Shown: positions 50,107-58,101 of the stretch, in pieces
How the letters are laid out: each line of letters begins with the position of its first letter
Numbering within the stretch: the stretch's first letter is position 1
Assembly: GCF_009469615.1 (NCBI RefSeq)
Contig: NZ_SSXX01000004.1
Coordinates: 1-64,000, forward strand
Origin: Dechloromonas sp. H13
GTDB lineage: Bacteria; Pseudomonadota; Gammaproteobacteria; Burkholderiales; Rhodocyclaceae
DNA: 64,000 nt
Reading direction: 5' to 3'
Notes under the pieces: model-generated
The model's input: the letters and a program-made list of their open reading frames with translations, nothing else
Databases searched by the model: none
What the model was told of the DNA's origin: nothing
Position numbers and translations under genes: made by a program

Positions 50107-50112
50107 ATTATA
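50107..50112 (-). promoter_or_regulatory. likely -10 element of the ahcY promoter
   Basis: A perfect TATAAT on the minus strand, placed so that transcription would start at about 50100, the first base of the SAH riboswitch. The expected -35 position reads GCTCTG, which is poor, so an activator or extended -10 may be involved. Confidence 0.55.
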
Positions 50113-50143
50113 AACCGTTTTTTTGATGCCAGAGCGACCTGTT

Positions 50144-50186
50144 GCGGTCGACCGCCGAAAAATGCCGATTTTCGATGGTCGACCGC
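50144..50186. repeat. nested inverted repeat between metK and the ahcY promoter
   Basis: GCGGTCGACC (50144-50153) and GGTCGACCGC (50177-50186) are perfect 10-base inverted repeats, and inside them CGAAAA and TTTTCG pair as well. The element sits 7 bases after the metK stop and could form a long hairpin at the metK 3' end. Each arm is itself a copy of a motif that recurs across the window. Confidence 0.8.
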
Positions 50187-50193
50187 GGTAGGG

Positions 50194-51357
50194 CTACAGG
50201 CCGGCGTCGGATTTCAGCAGGACCGCGCGGTCGGTGGCTTCCCAGGTGAACTCGGGCTCGTCGCGGCCGAAGTGGCCGTAGGCGGCGGTCTTCTGGTAGA
50301 TCGGACGCAGCAGATCCAACATATTGACGATGCCCTTCGGACGCAGGTCGAAGTGCTTCTTGACCAGTTCGGTCAGCGTCTCGTTACTGATCCTGCCGGT
50401 GCCGAAGGTGTCGATCATGATCGAGGTCGGGTGGGCGACGCCGATGGCGTAGGAGACCTGCACCAGGCACTTGCTGGCCAGGCCGGCGGCGACGATGTTC
50501 TTGGCGACGTAGCGGCCGGCGTAGGCGGCGGAACGGTCGACCTTGGACGGGTCCTTGCCGGAGAAGGCGCCGCCGCCGTGCGGGGCGGCCCCGCCGTAGG
50601 TGTCGACGATGATCTTGCGTCCGGTCAGGCCGCAGTCGCCCTGCGGGCCGCCGACGACGAAGCGGCCCGTCGGATTGACCAGATACTTGATGTCGCCCTT
50701 GATCAGTTCCTTGGGCAGCACCGGCTTGATGATCTGTTCGATGGTCGCCTCGCGCAGGTCTTCCAGGCTGATGTCCGGCGAGTGCTGGGTGGACAGCACG
50801 ACGGTGTCGATCGAATGCGGCTTGCCATCGACGTAGCGGATGGTGACCTGCGACTTGGCATCGGGGCGCGCCCACGGCAGGCGGCCATCCTTGCGCAGCA
50901 TGGCCTGGCGCTCGACCAGGCGGTGCGACAGGTAGATCGGCAGCGGCATCAGCGACGGCGTTTCGTCGCAGGCGTAGCCGAACATCAGACCCTGGTCGCC
51001 GGCGCCCTGGCCGAGGTTGTCGTCGTAGGCGGCATTGACGCCCTGGGCGATGTCCGGGCTTTGCTTGTCGTAGGCGACGAGCACGGCGCAACCCTTGTAG
51101 TCGATGCCGTATTCGGTGTTGTCGTAGCCGATGCGCTTGATGGTGTCGCGCGCGACCTGGATGTAGTCGACGTTGGCATTGGTCGTGATCTCGCCGGCCA
51201 GGACGACCAGGCCGGTGTTGCACAGCGTTTCGGCAGCGACGCGCGAATGCTTGTCCTGGGCCAGGATGGCATCGAGGATGGCATCGGAAATCTGGTCGGC
51301 AACCTTGTCGGGATGGCCTTCGGAAACCGATTCCGAGGTGAAGAGAAAATCGCTCAT
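50194..51357 (-). CDS. metK: S-adenosylmethionine synthetase
   Basis: A 387-residue enzyme that makes SAM from methionine and ATP. Characteristic segments are [20 protein letters not shown] at the N-terminus (catalytic His and metal Asp), [17 protein letters not shown], and [20 protein letters not shown] near residue 261. The length is standard. The leader carries a SAM-II-like riboswitch, so SAM should repress its own synthesis. It lies upstream of, and in line with, ahcY-tlyA-metF but is separated from them by their own promoter and SAH riboswitch. Confidence 0.97.
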   Translation of the reverse strand: MSDFLFTSESVSEGHPDKVADQISDAILDAILAQDKHSRVAAETLCNTGLVVLAGEITTNANVDYIQVARDTIKRIGYDNTEYGIDYKGCAVLVAYDKQSPDIAQGVNAAYDDNLGQGAGDQGLMFGYACDETPSLMPLPIYLSHRLVERQAMLRKDGRLPWARPDAKSQVTIRYVDGKPHSIDTVVLSTQHSPDISLEDLREATIEQIIKPVLPKELIKGDIKYLVNPTGRFVVGGPQGDCGLTGRKIIVDTYGGAAPHGGGAFSGKDPSKVDRSAAYAGRYVAKNIVAAGLASKCLVQVSYAIGVAHPTSIMIDTFGTGRISNETLTELVKKHFDLRPKGIVNMLDLLRPIYQKTAAYGHFGRDEPEFTWEATDRAVLLKSDAGL

Positions 51358-51361
51358 GAAG

Positions 51362-51396
51362 TGCTCCAGTGGTCCTTGGGTCCGGCGTTACCGGCT
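51362..51396 (-). promoter_or_regulatory. hairpin around the metK ribosome-binding site
   Basis: GTGGTCC in the leader can pair with GGACCAC immediately 5' of TGGAGCAC, the likely Shine-Dalgarno region of metK, with a further GC-rich inner stem (CCGG with CCGG). No T-run follows, so the metK riboswitch may act on translation rather than by termination as at metX. Confidence 0.5.
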
Positions 51397-51409
51397 TCGG
51401 ACCACGAGC

Positions 51410-51470
51410 GGTGACGCTTTAGCAGTATTTGTTGGTCGCCCCGCAAGTTGTCTGTTTAACTCGGCGAAGG
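51410..51470 (-). promoter_or_regulatory. SAM-II-like riboswitch upstream of metK
   Basis: The minus-strand RNA has a P1 stem TCGCC (51467-51463) with GGCGA (51440-51436), a loop starting GAGTTAAAC, ACUUGCGG, and the conserved 3' segment CAACAAATACTGCTAAAGCG. The 3' segment is nearly identical to that of the metX riboswitch in this window, and the layout matches SAM-II. The loop differs from the metX copy (GAGUUAAAC instead of GAUUUGAGC). Its place before metK supports SAM sensing. The predicted transcription start falls right at P1. Confidence 0.8.
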
Positions 51471-51474
51471 GATA

Positions 51475-51502
51475 ATAATAGGCTTTTCACGGCGGGTTTC
51501 AA
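51475..51502 (-). promoter_or_regulatory. sigma70-like promoter of metK
   Basis: On the minus strand TTGAAA (51502-51497), a 16-base spacer and TATTAT (51480-51475). Transcription would begin near 51468, at the start of the riboswitch. Confidence 0.7.
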
Positions 51503-51515
51503 CCCCCGGAGCCGC

Positions 51516-52373
51516 ATGGTTTTTCTATTCCGCCTCCTCAGCCGGCTGCCTTTGTGGCTGATCCATGCGCTGGGCGCCCTTTTCGGCCGCCTGGCCTACC
51601 TCGCTTCGCCGACCTACCGCCGGCACATCCGCGAAAACCTGGCCCAGGGCGGCATCGATCCCGCGCTGCGCATGGCAGTGGCCGGGGAGTCCGGCAAGCA
51701 GATGCTGGAACTGTCGCGCATCTGGATGCGCACGCTGGAAGAAGCCAACGCCCAGGTGGCCGAGGTTGTGGGCTGGGAGCACGTCGCGGCCGCGCACGAG
51801 GCGGGCCGGGGCATCGTCTTCCTGACGCCGCATCTCGGCTGCTTCGAGATCACCGCGCAGTACCTGTCGGCGCATTTTCCGATCACCGTGCTCTACCGGC
51901 CGCCGAAGCGGGCGGCCATGCAGCAGTTGATCGAGATGGGGCGCCAGCGCACCCAGCTGCATCTGGCCCCGGCCGACCTGACCGGGGTGCGTTCGCTGAT
52001 CAAGGCGCTCAAGCGCGGCCAGGCGGTCGGGCTCCTGCCGGACCAGGCGCCGAAAACCGGGGAGGGCGTCTGGCTCGACTTCTTCGGCCGCCCGGCCTAC
52101 ACGATGACGCTGGCCGCCCGGCTCACCGAAACCGGTGCCACCACGCTGATGACCTGGGGCGAACGCCTGCCCGGCGGGCGTGGCTACCGGGTGCACTTTT
52201 CGCCGCCGCAGGCGGCGCTGAGCGGCGACACCCTCGCCCGGGCGCAGCAGATCAACCACGAGGTCGAGCATCTGGTCCACCAGTGCCCGGTCCAGTACCT
52301 GTGGGGCTACAACCGCTACAAGCGGCCGGCCGGCGCCGAACTGCCGCCGGAGGCGGGCGCAGGCGCGGCATGA
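51516..52373 (+). CDS. LpxL/HtrB-family lipid A acyltransferase-like protein, copy 1
   Basis: A 285-residue inner-membrane acyltransferase of the lysophospholipid/lipid A (HtrB-MsbB) family: N-terminal membrane helix LPLWLIHALGALFGRLAYLA, RRHIRENLAQGG, the HxxxxD-like catalytic region VFLTPHLGCFEITAQYLSAHF (His about residue 109, Glu about 114), LYRPPKRAAMQQLI and GLLPDQAPKTGEGVWLDFFG. These enzymes add secondary acyl chains to Kdo-lipid A. ATG at 51516 is preferred; the open frame extends to 51429 but that part overlaps the metK regulatory region. It overlaps the second copy by 4 bases. Confidence 0.85.
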   Translation: MVFLFRLLSRLPLWLIHALGALFGRLAYLASPTYRRHIRENLAQGGIDPALRMAVAGESGKQMLELSRIWMRTLEEANAQVAEVVGWEHVAAAHEAGRGIVFLTPHLGCFEITAQYLSAHFPITVLYRPPKRAAMQQLIEMGRQRTQLHLAPADLTGVRSLIKALKRGQAVGLLPDQAPKTGEGVWLDFFGRPAYTMTLAARLTETGATTLMTWGERLPGGRGYRVHFSPPQAALSGDTLARAQQINHEVEHLVHQCPVQYLWGYNRYKRPAGAELPPEAGAGAA

Positions 52374-53245
52374 CCCGACTCCTGTCGTACCTGGTGGTCG
52401 GCCTGCTCTGGCTGCTGCACTGGCTGCCGATCGGCGTCCTGCGCGCGGTCGGCAGCGGCCTCGGCGCGCTGCTCTATGCGATCGGCCGCGAGCGCCGCAA
52501 CGTGGCACTGATCAACCTGCGCCTGTGCTTCCCGGAAAAGACCGAGGCGGAGCGCGAGGCGCTGGCGCGCCGTCATTTCGCCGCCTTCAGCTGCGCCGTG
52601 CTCGACCGGACGCTGCTCTGGTGGGCGCCGCAGGCGCGCCTCGAACGCCTGATCCGGGTGACCGGCAAGGAGCACCTGTTCGATACCGAGGGCCGGCCGG
52701 TCGTCGTGCTGACTCCGCATTTCGTCGGGCTCGATGCCGCGGCGACGCGCATTTCGATGTTCGGCGTCGGCTGCAGCGTCTATTCCAATCAGAAGAACGC
52801 GGTTTTCAACAAGTTGCTTTATGATGGCCGCAAGCGCTTCAGCGACACGATCATGTTTTCGCGGCAGGACGGGTTGCGCAAGATCATCAAGGCCATGAAG
52901 GATGGACACCAGTTCTACTACCTGCCGGACATGGATTTCGGTCCGAAGGAATCGATCTTCGTGCCCTTTTTCGGCGTCCAGACGGCGACCATCCCGGCCC
53001 TCTCGCGCCTGGTCCGCCTGACCGGCGCGCGCGTCGTGCCGTGCATCGCCCACCAGTTGCCCGACGGCTACGAAATCGAGGTCATGCCGGCCTGGGAGGA
53101 CTTCCCGGGCGAAAGCGTCGAGGCCGATACCGCGGCCATGAACCGTTTCATCGAAAGCCAGGTGCTGCGCATGCCGGAGCAGTATTTCTGGTTGCACAAG
53201 CGCTTCAAGACCCGGCCACCCGGAGAACAGAGGTTTTACAAATGA
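52370..53245 (+). CDS. LpxL/HtrB-family lipid A acyltransferase-like protein, copy 2
   Basis: A 291-residue paralog of the preceding protein: membrane helix LLSYLVVGLLWLLHWLPIGVL, RNVALINLRLCFPEKTEAER (typical LpxL N-terminal block), catalytic VVVLTPHFVGLDAAATRI (His about residue 117, Asp about 122), YSNQKNAVFNKLLYDGRKRF and YYLPDMDFGPKESIFVPFFG. With the first copy it probably supplies the two late acyl chains of lipid A. Acyl length cannot be read. Start overlaps the first gene's stop (ATGA), and the next gene's ATG overlaps this stop. Confidence 0.87.
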   Translation: MTRLLSYLVVGLLWLLHWLPIGVLRAVGSGLGALLYAIGRERRNVALINLRLCFPEKTEAEREALARRHFAAFSCAVLDRTLLWWAPQARLERLIRVTGKEHLFDTEGRPVVVLTPHFVGLDAAATRISMFGVGCSVYSNQKNAVFNKLLYDGRKRFSDTIMFSRQDGLRKIIKAMKDGHQFYYLPDMDFGPKESIFVPFFGVQTATIPALSRLVRLTGARVVPCIAHQLPDGYEIEVMPAWEDFPGESVEADTAAMNRFIESQVLRMPEQYFWLHKRFKTRPPGEQRFYK

Positions 53246-53745
53246 ACAGCCTGAACATCGAAATCCGCCCCGTGACGCCGCCCGACGTGCCCGCCATTTC
53301 GGCGCTGGCCCGCGAAATCTGGCAGGCCACCTACCCCGGCATCATCACCCAGGAACAGATCGACTTCATGCTCGAACAGCGCTACGGCCACGAGCGCCTG
53401 TACGACGATCTGGAAGACGCCGACAAGTGGTTGGACCAGGCCTTCCTGGCCGGCCGCCGGGTCGGCTTCGCCTTCAGCGAAATCTACAAGGGCGAGTTCA
53501 AGCTGGACAAGCTCTACATCCATCCCGACGTCCAGCGCCAGGGCGTCGGCGGCCAGCTGATCGCGCACGTCGCGGCGCGCGCCGGGAAGCTCGGCTATCC
53601 GTGCGTGATCCTGGCGGTCAACAAGCGCAACGAAAAGGCGATCGGTTCCTACCGCAAGTACGGTTTCGTCGTCCGCGAGGCGATTGTCGACGACATCGGC
53701 CACGGTTTCGTCATGGACGACTACGTGATGGAGAAGAAGCTTTAG
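53242..53745 (+). CDS. GNAT family N-acetyltransferase
   Basis: A 167-residue GNAT-fold protein. It begins EIRPVTPPDVPAISALAREIW, and the acetyl-CoA pyrophosphate loop is LYIHPDVQRQGVGGQLIAHV (about residues 93-112; QxxGxG/A pattern QRQGVGG), followed by LAVNKRNEKAIGSYRKYGFVV. The substrate is unknown. It overlaps the lipid A acyltransferase stop by 4 bases, so the three genes form one run, but a link to lipid A is not shown. Confidence 0.85.
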   Translation: MNSLNIEIRPVTPPDVPAISALAREIWQATYPGIITQEQIDFMLEQRYGHERLYDDLEDADKWLDQAFLAGRRVGFAFSEIYKGEFKLDKLYIHPDVQRQGVGGQLIAHVAARAGKLGYPCVILAVNKRNEKAIGSYRKYGFVVREAIVDDIGHGFVMDDYVMEKKL

Positions 53746-53749
53746 GAAT

Positions 53750-53778
53750 TTGAGACAAGTCTCTGTCTCTGCTATTCT
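53750..53778 (+). promoter_or_regulatory. sigma70-like promoter for dapF-DUF484-xerC
   Basis: TTGAGA (53750-53755), a 17-base spacer and TATTCT (53773-53778). It directly follows the GNAT stop and precedes the dapF start by 27 bases. Confidence 0.65.
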
Positions 53779-53805
53779 TTTTTGAATCTCATCGCGGAGC
53801 GGGCA

Positions 53806-54636
53806 GTGAAGCTCAAATTCTCGAAAATGCATGGCCTAGGCAACGATTTCGTCGTTCTCGACGGCGTTCGCCAGGTCGTCTCCCTGACGCCGGAACAATT
53901 GCGCTACCTGGCCGACCGCCATTTCGGCGTCGGCTGCGACCAGATCCTGCTGGTCGAGGCGCCCAGCCAGTCCGGCGTCGATTTTCGCTACCGGATCTTC
54001 AACGCCGACGGCAGCGAGGTCGAGCAGTGCGGCAACGGCGCCCGCTGCTTCGTGCGCTTCGTCCATGAGGCCGGGCTTACCGACAAGCGGGAGATACGCG
54101 TCGAGACCCTGAAGGGGATCATCGAGCCGCGCCTCGAAGCGAACGGCAACGTCACGGTCGACATGGGCGAACCGCGCTTTTTGCCGGCCGAGATTCCCTT
54201 TTTGCATGACGACGATGTCGTCATCTACAACCTCGACGTCGCCGACGAGACGCTGGAAATCAGCGTCGTCTCGATGGGCAACCCGCACGCCGTGCAGGTC
54301 GTGGACAGCGTAGATGCGGCGCCGGTCGGCGAGCATGGCCCGCTGATCGAGCGCCACGACCGCTTCCCGCAGCGCGTCAATGCCGGCTTCATGCAGGTTC
54401 TCGACAAGCACGCCATCAAGCTGCGCGTCTACGAGCGCGGCTCGGGCGAGACGCTGGCCTGCGGCACCGGTGCCTGCGCGGCGGTGGTCACCGGCATCCG
54501 GCGCGGCCTGCTCGAATCGCCGGTGCGCGTGACGACGCGCGGCGGCGACCTCAACATCGCCTGGGGCGGCCCCGGGCGCCCGGTCCTGATGAGCGGCCCG
54601 GCAGTCACTGTTTTCACTGGAGAAATCGAACTATGA
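53806..54636 (+). CDS. dapF: diaminopimelate epimerase
   Basis: A 276-residue epimerase converting LL- to meso-diaminopimelate for lysine and peptidoglycan. It has [18 protein letters not shown] at the N-terminus and both catalytic cysteines in the usual contexts: [13 protein letters not shown] (about residues 72-84) and [12 protein letters not shown] (about residues 217-228). The GTG at 53806 with GGAG upstream is preferred over a TTG 8 codons earlier, because family members start right before KLKFSKMHG. Its stop overlaps the next ATG. dapF-DUF484-xerC is a conserved order. Confidence 0.95.
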   Translation: MKLKFSKMHGLGNDFVVLDGVRQVVSLTPEQLRYLADRHFGVGCDQILLVEAPSQSGVDFRYRIFNADGSEVEQCGNGARCFVRFVHEAGLTDKREIRVETLKGIIEPRLEANGNVTVDMGEPRFLPAEIPFLHDDDVVIYNLDVADETLEISVVSMGNPHAVQVVDSVDAAPVGEHGPLIERHDRFPQRVNAGFMQVLDKHAIKLRVYERGSGETLACGTGACAAVVTGIRRGLLESPVRVTTRGGDLNIAWGGPGRPVLMSGPAVTVFTGEIEL

Positions 54637-55304
54637 GCGCGCCCTTCGCCGAAGATGTCGCCGAATACCTGAAGTCCAACCCGGGGTTCTTCGAGCAGTA
54701 TGCCGATCTGCTGGCGCAGATCTACGTGCCCCATCCGCACGGCGGGCGCGCCGTTTCGCTGGCCGAGCGGCAGATGCTGACGCTGCGCGAGAAGAACCGC
54801 GAAACCGAAAGCAAGCTGGCCGAACTGATCGCCTTCGGCGAGGAAAACGACGCGATCAGCGAAAAGGTGCACCGCCTGGCGGTCGGCCTGATCGCCGTGG
54901 AAACCTTCCCGGCGGCGATTCACCTGATGCGCTTCCATCTGCGCGACGATTTCGCCGTGCCGCACGTGACCCTGCGCCTGTGGCAGAAACCCGCCGGGAT
55001 CGAAGAACTGCCGGAATTCGCGGCGGTCGCGCCCGAACTGCAGGTTTTCGCCGACACCCTGGCGCATCCCTTCTGCGGGTCGACATCCGGTTTCGGGACC
55101 GCCGCCTGGTTCGGCGAGCATGCCGCACACATCCGCTCGCAGGCGCTGATCGCCCTCTGTGACGGCGGCGCGACGATCGGCATGCTGGCCCTCGGCAGCG
55201 AGGACGCCCAGCGCTTCTATGCCGAGATGGGCACGCTCTACCTCGAACGGATGGGCGAGATGCTCTCGGCCGTCCTGACGCGCGTCGCCAAGCCGGCCCC
55301 GTGA
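54633..55304 (+). CDS. DUF484 family protein (GAF-like)
   Basis: A 223-residue protein typical of DUF484: [41 protein letters not shown] at the N-terminus (given here as a landmark in two parts, [19 protein letters not shown] and [17 protein letters not shown]), a helical linker [15 protein letters not shown], and a C-terminal GAF-like domain with [19 protein letters not shown]. The biochemical role is unknown, but the gene is regularly found between dapF and xerC, as here, with 4-base overlaps on both sides. Confidence 0.88.
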   Translation: MSAPFAEDVAEYLKSNPGFFEQYADLLAQIYVPHPHGGRAVSLAERQMLTLREKNRETESKLAELIAFGEENDAISEKVHRLAVGLIAVETFPAAIHLMRFHLRDDFAVPHVTLRLWQKPAGIEELPEFAAVAPELQVFADTLAHPFCGSTSGFGTAAWFGEHAAHIRSQALIALCDGGATIGMLALGSEDAQRFYAEMGTLYLERMGEMLSAVLTRVAKPAP

Positions 55305-56197
55305 GCACGCCGGCGGTCGCCGACTATCTGGCCGAACTGGCCGAACAGCGCCGGCAGTCGCCGCATACCATCAGCAATTACCGGCGCGACCTGACGCGCC
55401 TGCTCGAACTGGCCGGGGAAACCCGGCTCGCCGACCTGCAGGTGCACCAGATCCGGCGCTTCGTCGCCCAGCTCCACGCCCGTGGCCTGGCGGGCCGCTC
55501 GCTCGCCCGCCTGCTCTCGGCGTGGCGCGGCTTCTTCGCCTGGCTCGGGCAGCGCGGCACACTGGCCGCCAATCCCTGCGACGGCGTGCGCCCGCCGAAG
55601 TCGCCCAGGCGGCTGCCCAACGCGCTGTCGGTGGACGAGGCGGCGGCCCTGCTGGAAAGCGAGGGCGACGACGATCCGGCGCTCGCCGCGCGCGATGCGG
55701 CGATGTTCGAACTGCTCTATTCATCCGGCCTGCGCCTCGCCGAACTGGCCGCGCTCGACGTTGATGCGCTGGAGAGCGTGCTGCTCGAAGGCGAGGTCCG
55801 CGTGCTCGGCAAGCGCAGCAAGGCGCGCATCGTGCCGGTTGGCGCCCGGGCACGGGAAGCCCTGGCGGCCTGGCGGCCGTTGCGCGAGCAGCTGGCGGCG
55901 GCCGGCGAGCCGGCGCTGTTCGTCGGTCGCCGCGGCACGCGCTTGAGCCACCGGGCGATCCAGGCGCGGCTCGGGCACCAGGCGTTGCGCGCCGGGCTGC
56001 CGCGCCACGTCCATCCGCACATGCTGCGCCATTCCTTCGCCTCGCATGTCCTGCAGTCGTCGGGCGACCTGCGGGCGGTACAGGAGATGCTCGGCCATGC
56101 CAGCATCGCCTCGACACAGGTGTATACGCACCTGGATTTTCAGCATCTGGCCAAGGTTTACGACGCCGCCCACCCGCGCGCCAGGCGCCGCTCCTGA
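55301..56197 (+). CDS. xerC: tyrosine recombinase XerC
   Basis: A 298-residue tyrosine recombinase that with XerD resolves chromosome dimers at dif. The N-terminal SAM-like domain (AEQRRQSPHTISNYRRDLTRL) is followed by the catalytic domain with Arg in YSSGLRLAELAALD, Lys in VLGKRSKARIVPVG, HxxR in PHMLRHSFASH, His in MLGHASIASTQ and the nucleophile Tyr in STQVYTHLDF. The start is GTG overlapping the DUF484 stop. The dapF linkage supports XerC rather than XerD or a phage integrase. Confidence 0.94.
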   Translation: MSTPAVADYLAELAEQRRQSPHTISNYRRDLTRLLELAGETRLADLQVHQIRRFVAQLHARGLAGRSLARLLSAWRGFFAWLGQRGTLAANPCDGVRPPKSPRRLPNALSVDEAAALLESEGDDDPALAARDAAMFELLYSSGLRLAELAALDVDALESVLLEGEVRVLGKRSKARIVPVGARAREALAAWRPLREQLAAAGEPALFVGRRGTRLSHRAIQARLGHQALRAGLPRHVHPHMLRHSFASHVLQSSGDLRAVQEMLGHASIASTQVYTHLDFQHLAKVYDAAHPRARRRS

Positions 56198-56247
56198 GCG
56201 TCATCGCTGCGGTCGACCACCCAAATTGCCCGAAAGTCGGGCTTCAA

Positions 56248-56276
56248 TTGACGTTTCCGCCGCCAGCCACTATGAT
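56248..56276 (+). promoter_or_regulatory. near-consensus sigma70-like promoter of the 50-residue basic protein gene
   Basis: TTGACG (56248-56253), a 17-base spacer and TATGAT (56271-56276). The predicted transcript would have a leader of roughly 30 bases before the ATG at 56316. Confidence 0.78.
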
Positions 56277-56315
56277 TCGCGGTTTCGAAAAATCGCCGGA
56301 ATCAAGGAGTTAGTC

Positions 56316-56468
56316 ATGGCCATCAACCGTACCCGCCGTTCTTCCCTGGAGCGCCGCTGCGTTTCCAAGTCCAGCAAGCGCCTGTTCAAGGGCACCGGCA
56401 AGACCATGTTCAAGGTCATCTACGCCGCCGAATGCCACGCTCGCAACCGCAAGGGTCTGGGCGCCTAA
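56316..56468 (+). CDS. unrecognised 50-residue, highly basic protein
   Basis: A 50-residue frame starting MAINRTRRSSLERRCVSKSS and continuing with KRLFKGTGKTMFKVIYAAEC and HARNRKGLGA. Fifteen residues are Lys or Arg and three are acidic, with two Cys. I know no named family for it; size and charge resemble small ribosomal or nucleic-acid-binding proteins. It has a perfect AAGGAG Shine-Dalgarno 6 bases before the ATG, a near-consensus promoter and its own terminator, so it is almost certainly real, monocistronic and strongly expressed. The function cannot be stated. Confidence 0.8.
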   Translation: MAINRTRRSSLERRCVSKSSKRLFKGTGKTMFKVIYAAECHARNRKGLGA

Positions 56469-56487
56469 GCCGTTGCCGGTATTTCAG

Positions 56488-56527
56488 GCCCCGGTTGCCG
56501 CAAGGTGACCGGGGCTTCTTCATTTTG
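56488..56527 (+). terminator. intrinsic terminator after the 50-residue protein gene
   Basis: GCCCCGGT (56488-56495) pairs with ACCGGGGC (56508-56515) and is followed by TTCTTCATTTT. It closes a unit of about 240 bases with its own promoter. Confidence 0.75.
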
Positions 56528-56541
56528 AGATCGGGAAAACC

Positions 56542-57735
56542 ATGGCCCAGCTGATCCTGCTGCCCGGCAAGGAGCGTTCCGCCCTCAAGCAGCGCCATCC
56601 CTGGCTCTTCGCCGGCTCGGTCGGGCGCCTGGAAGGGCGCGCGCGGCCGGGCGACACGGTCGAGGTGCTGGCCGACAACCTGCGCCCGCTGGGCCGCGCC
56701 GCCTACAGCCCGCAATCGCAGATCCGCGCCCGCTTCTGGACTTTCGATCCTGAGGAATCGGTCGATGACGCCTTCTTCAAGCGCCGCATCGCCGCCGCCG
56801 TGGCGCGCCGCCAGGCGTTGCCGGAGCTGCGCGGCCAGCCGGGCCTGCGCCTGATCCACGCCGAATCGGACGGCCTGCCCGGTGTCATCGCCGACCAGTA
56901 TGGCGACACCGTCGTCGTCCAACTGACCTCGGCGGGTGCCGACAAGTGGCGCAAGGCGATCGTCGCCGGTCTCGTCAAGGCGACCGGCTGCGCCCGCATC
57001 TATGAGCGTTCCGACTCCGACGTGCGCGGCCTCGAAGGCCTGGAACCGACGACAGGCTGGCTGCATGGCGAAGCGCCGTCGATGCCGCTGGCGATCGATG
57101 AAAATGGCGTGAGGCTGGCGGTCGACATCGCCGGCGGCCACAAAACCGGTTTCTACCTCGACCAGCGCGACAACCGCGCCTTGCTCGGCCAACTGGCGGC
57201 CGGCAAGGAGGTCCTCAACTGCTTCAGCTACACCGGCGGCTTCTCGCTGCAGGCGCTGGCCGGCGGTGCGGCGCATGTCCTGTCCATCGACTCCTCCGGC
57301 CCGGCGCTCGCCCAGGCCCGTGCCAACCTGGCGCTCAATCCCCAGCTGCCGGCTGCGCGCGCCGAATGGCAGGAGGCCGACGTTTTCCAGGCCCTGCGCG
57401 ATTTCCGCAAGGACGGCCGGCTGTTCGACCTGATCGTCCTCGATCCGCCCAAGTTCGCGCCTTCCGCCGCCCATGCCGAGCGCGCGGCGCGTGCCTACAA
57501 GGACATCAACCTGCTCGGCTTCCGCCTGCTGCGCCCGGGTGGCCTGCTGATGACCTATTCGTGTTCCGGCGGCATCGGGCTGGAACTGTTCCAGAAGATC
57601 GTCGCCGGGGCGGCGCACGACGCCGGGCGTGACGCGCGCATCGTGCGCCGCCTGGCCGGCGCGGCCGACCACCCGGTGGCGCTGAATTTCCCGGAAGGCG
57701 AATATCTCAAGGGCCTGCTCGTCCAGGTCGACTAA
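56542..57735 (+). CDS. rlmI: class I SAM-dependent rRNA methyltransferase (RlmI family)
   Basis: A 397-residue protein with an N-terminal PUA domain (LILLPGKERSALKQRHPWLF, then GDTVEVLADN) and a Rossmann methyltransferase domain. The SAM motif is LNCFSYTGGFSLQALAGGA (about residues 226-244); LIVLDPPKFA and the catalytic Cys in YSCSGGIGLELF follow. This is the layout of RlmI, which makes 5-methylcytidine 1962 in 23S rRNA. The ATG lies just after the terminator of the small gene. Confidence 0.9.
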   Translation: MAQLILLPGKERSALKQRHPWLFAGSVGRLEGRARPGDTVEVLADNLRPLGRAAYSPQSQIRARFWTFDPEESVDDAFFKRRIAAAVARRQALPELRGQPGLRLIHAESDGLPGVIADQYGDTVVVQLTSAGADKWRKAIVAGLVKATGCARIYERSDSDVRGLEGLEPTTGWLHGEAPSMPLAIDENGVRLAVDIAGGHKTGFYLDQRDNRALLGQLAAGKEVLNCFSYTGGFSLQALAGGAAHVLSIDSSGPALAQARANLALNPQLPAARAEWQEADVFQALRDFRKDGRLFDLIVLDPPKFAPSAAHAERAARAYKDINLLGFRLLRPGGLLMTYSCSGGIGLELFQKIVAGAAHDAGRDARIVRRLAGAADHPVALNFPEGEYLKGLLVQVD

Positions 57736-57744
57736 ACTGGCACC

Positions 57745-58026
57745 GTGAATCCGCTGCGTCATCTCCTGCTCGTCGCCGTCCTCCTCTTCGCCCAACTGGC
57801 GGCGGGGGCGCATGCCGTCACGCATGCGGCGGACGACGACAGCGGCTTGCCGACGCATGTCTGCGAGCTGTGCCTGGCGGCGCACGACCTGGGGGCCGCC
57901 CTGCCGGCGCTGGCGCTGCCGCCGCCGGTCGTCGCGCCGCAACTCCTTACCGAAGCGCTGCGCTGCCATGCCCGCAGTGCCTTCCCGCCGCCTGCCGCCG
58001 TGCAGCGCGGCCCGCCCGCCGCCTGA
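57745..58026 (+). CDS. small secreted CxxC protein, DUF2946-like, first gene of a zinc uptake set
   Basis: A 93-residue protein with an N-terminal hydrophobic signal (RHLLLVAVLLFAQLAAGAHA), a His-containing stretch (AVTHAADDDSGL) and HVCELCLAAHDLGAALP. The ahxHVCxxCxxAHxLG pattern resembles DUF2946-type periplasmic proteins often found beside metal transport genes. HVCELC and nearby His could bind zinc or copper. The start is GTG at 57745, 9 bases after rlmI. It lies upstream of an outer-membrane channel gene and znuACB-like genes. The role as a metal carrier is inference. Confidence 0.65.
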   Translation: MNPLRHLLLVAVLLFAQLAAGAHAVTHAADDDSGLPTHVCELCLAAHDLGAALPALALPPPVVAPQLLTEALRCHARSAFPPPAAVQRGPPAA

Positions 58027-58101
58027 AAACGCCCCATTTTTTGCCGTCGACCGCAGTAGCCGAAGCCGCGGTCGCACCCATCGCGTTTTCAGGAGAATTC
58101 C

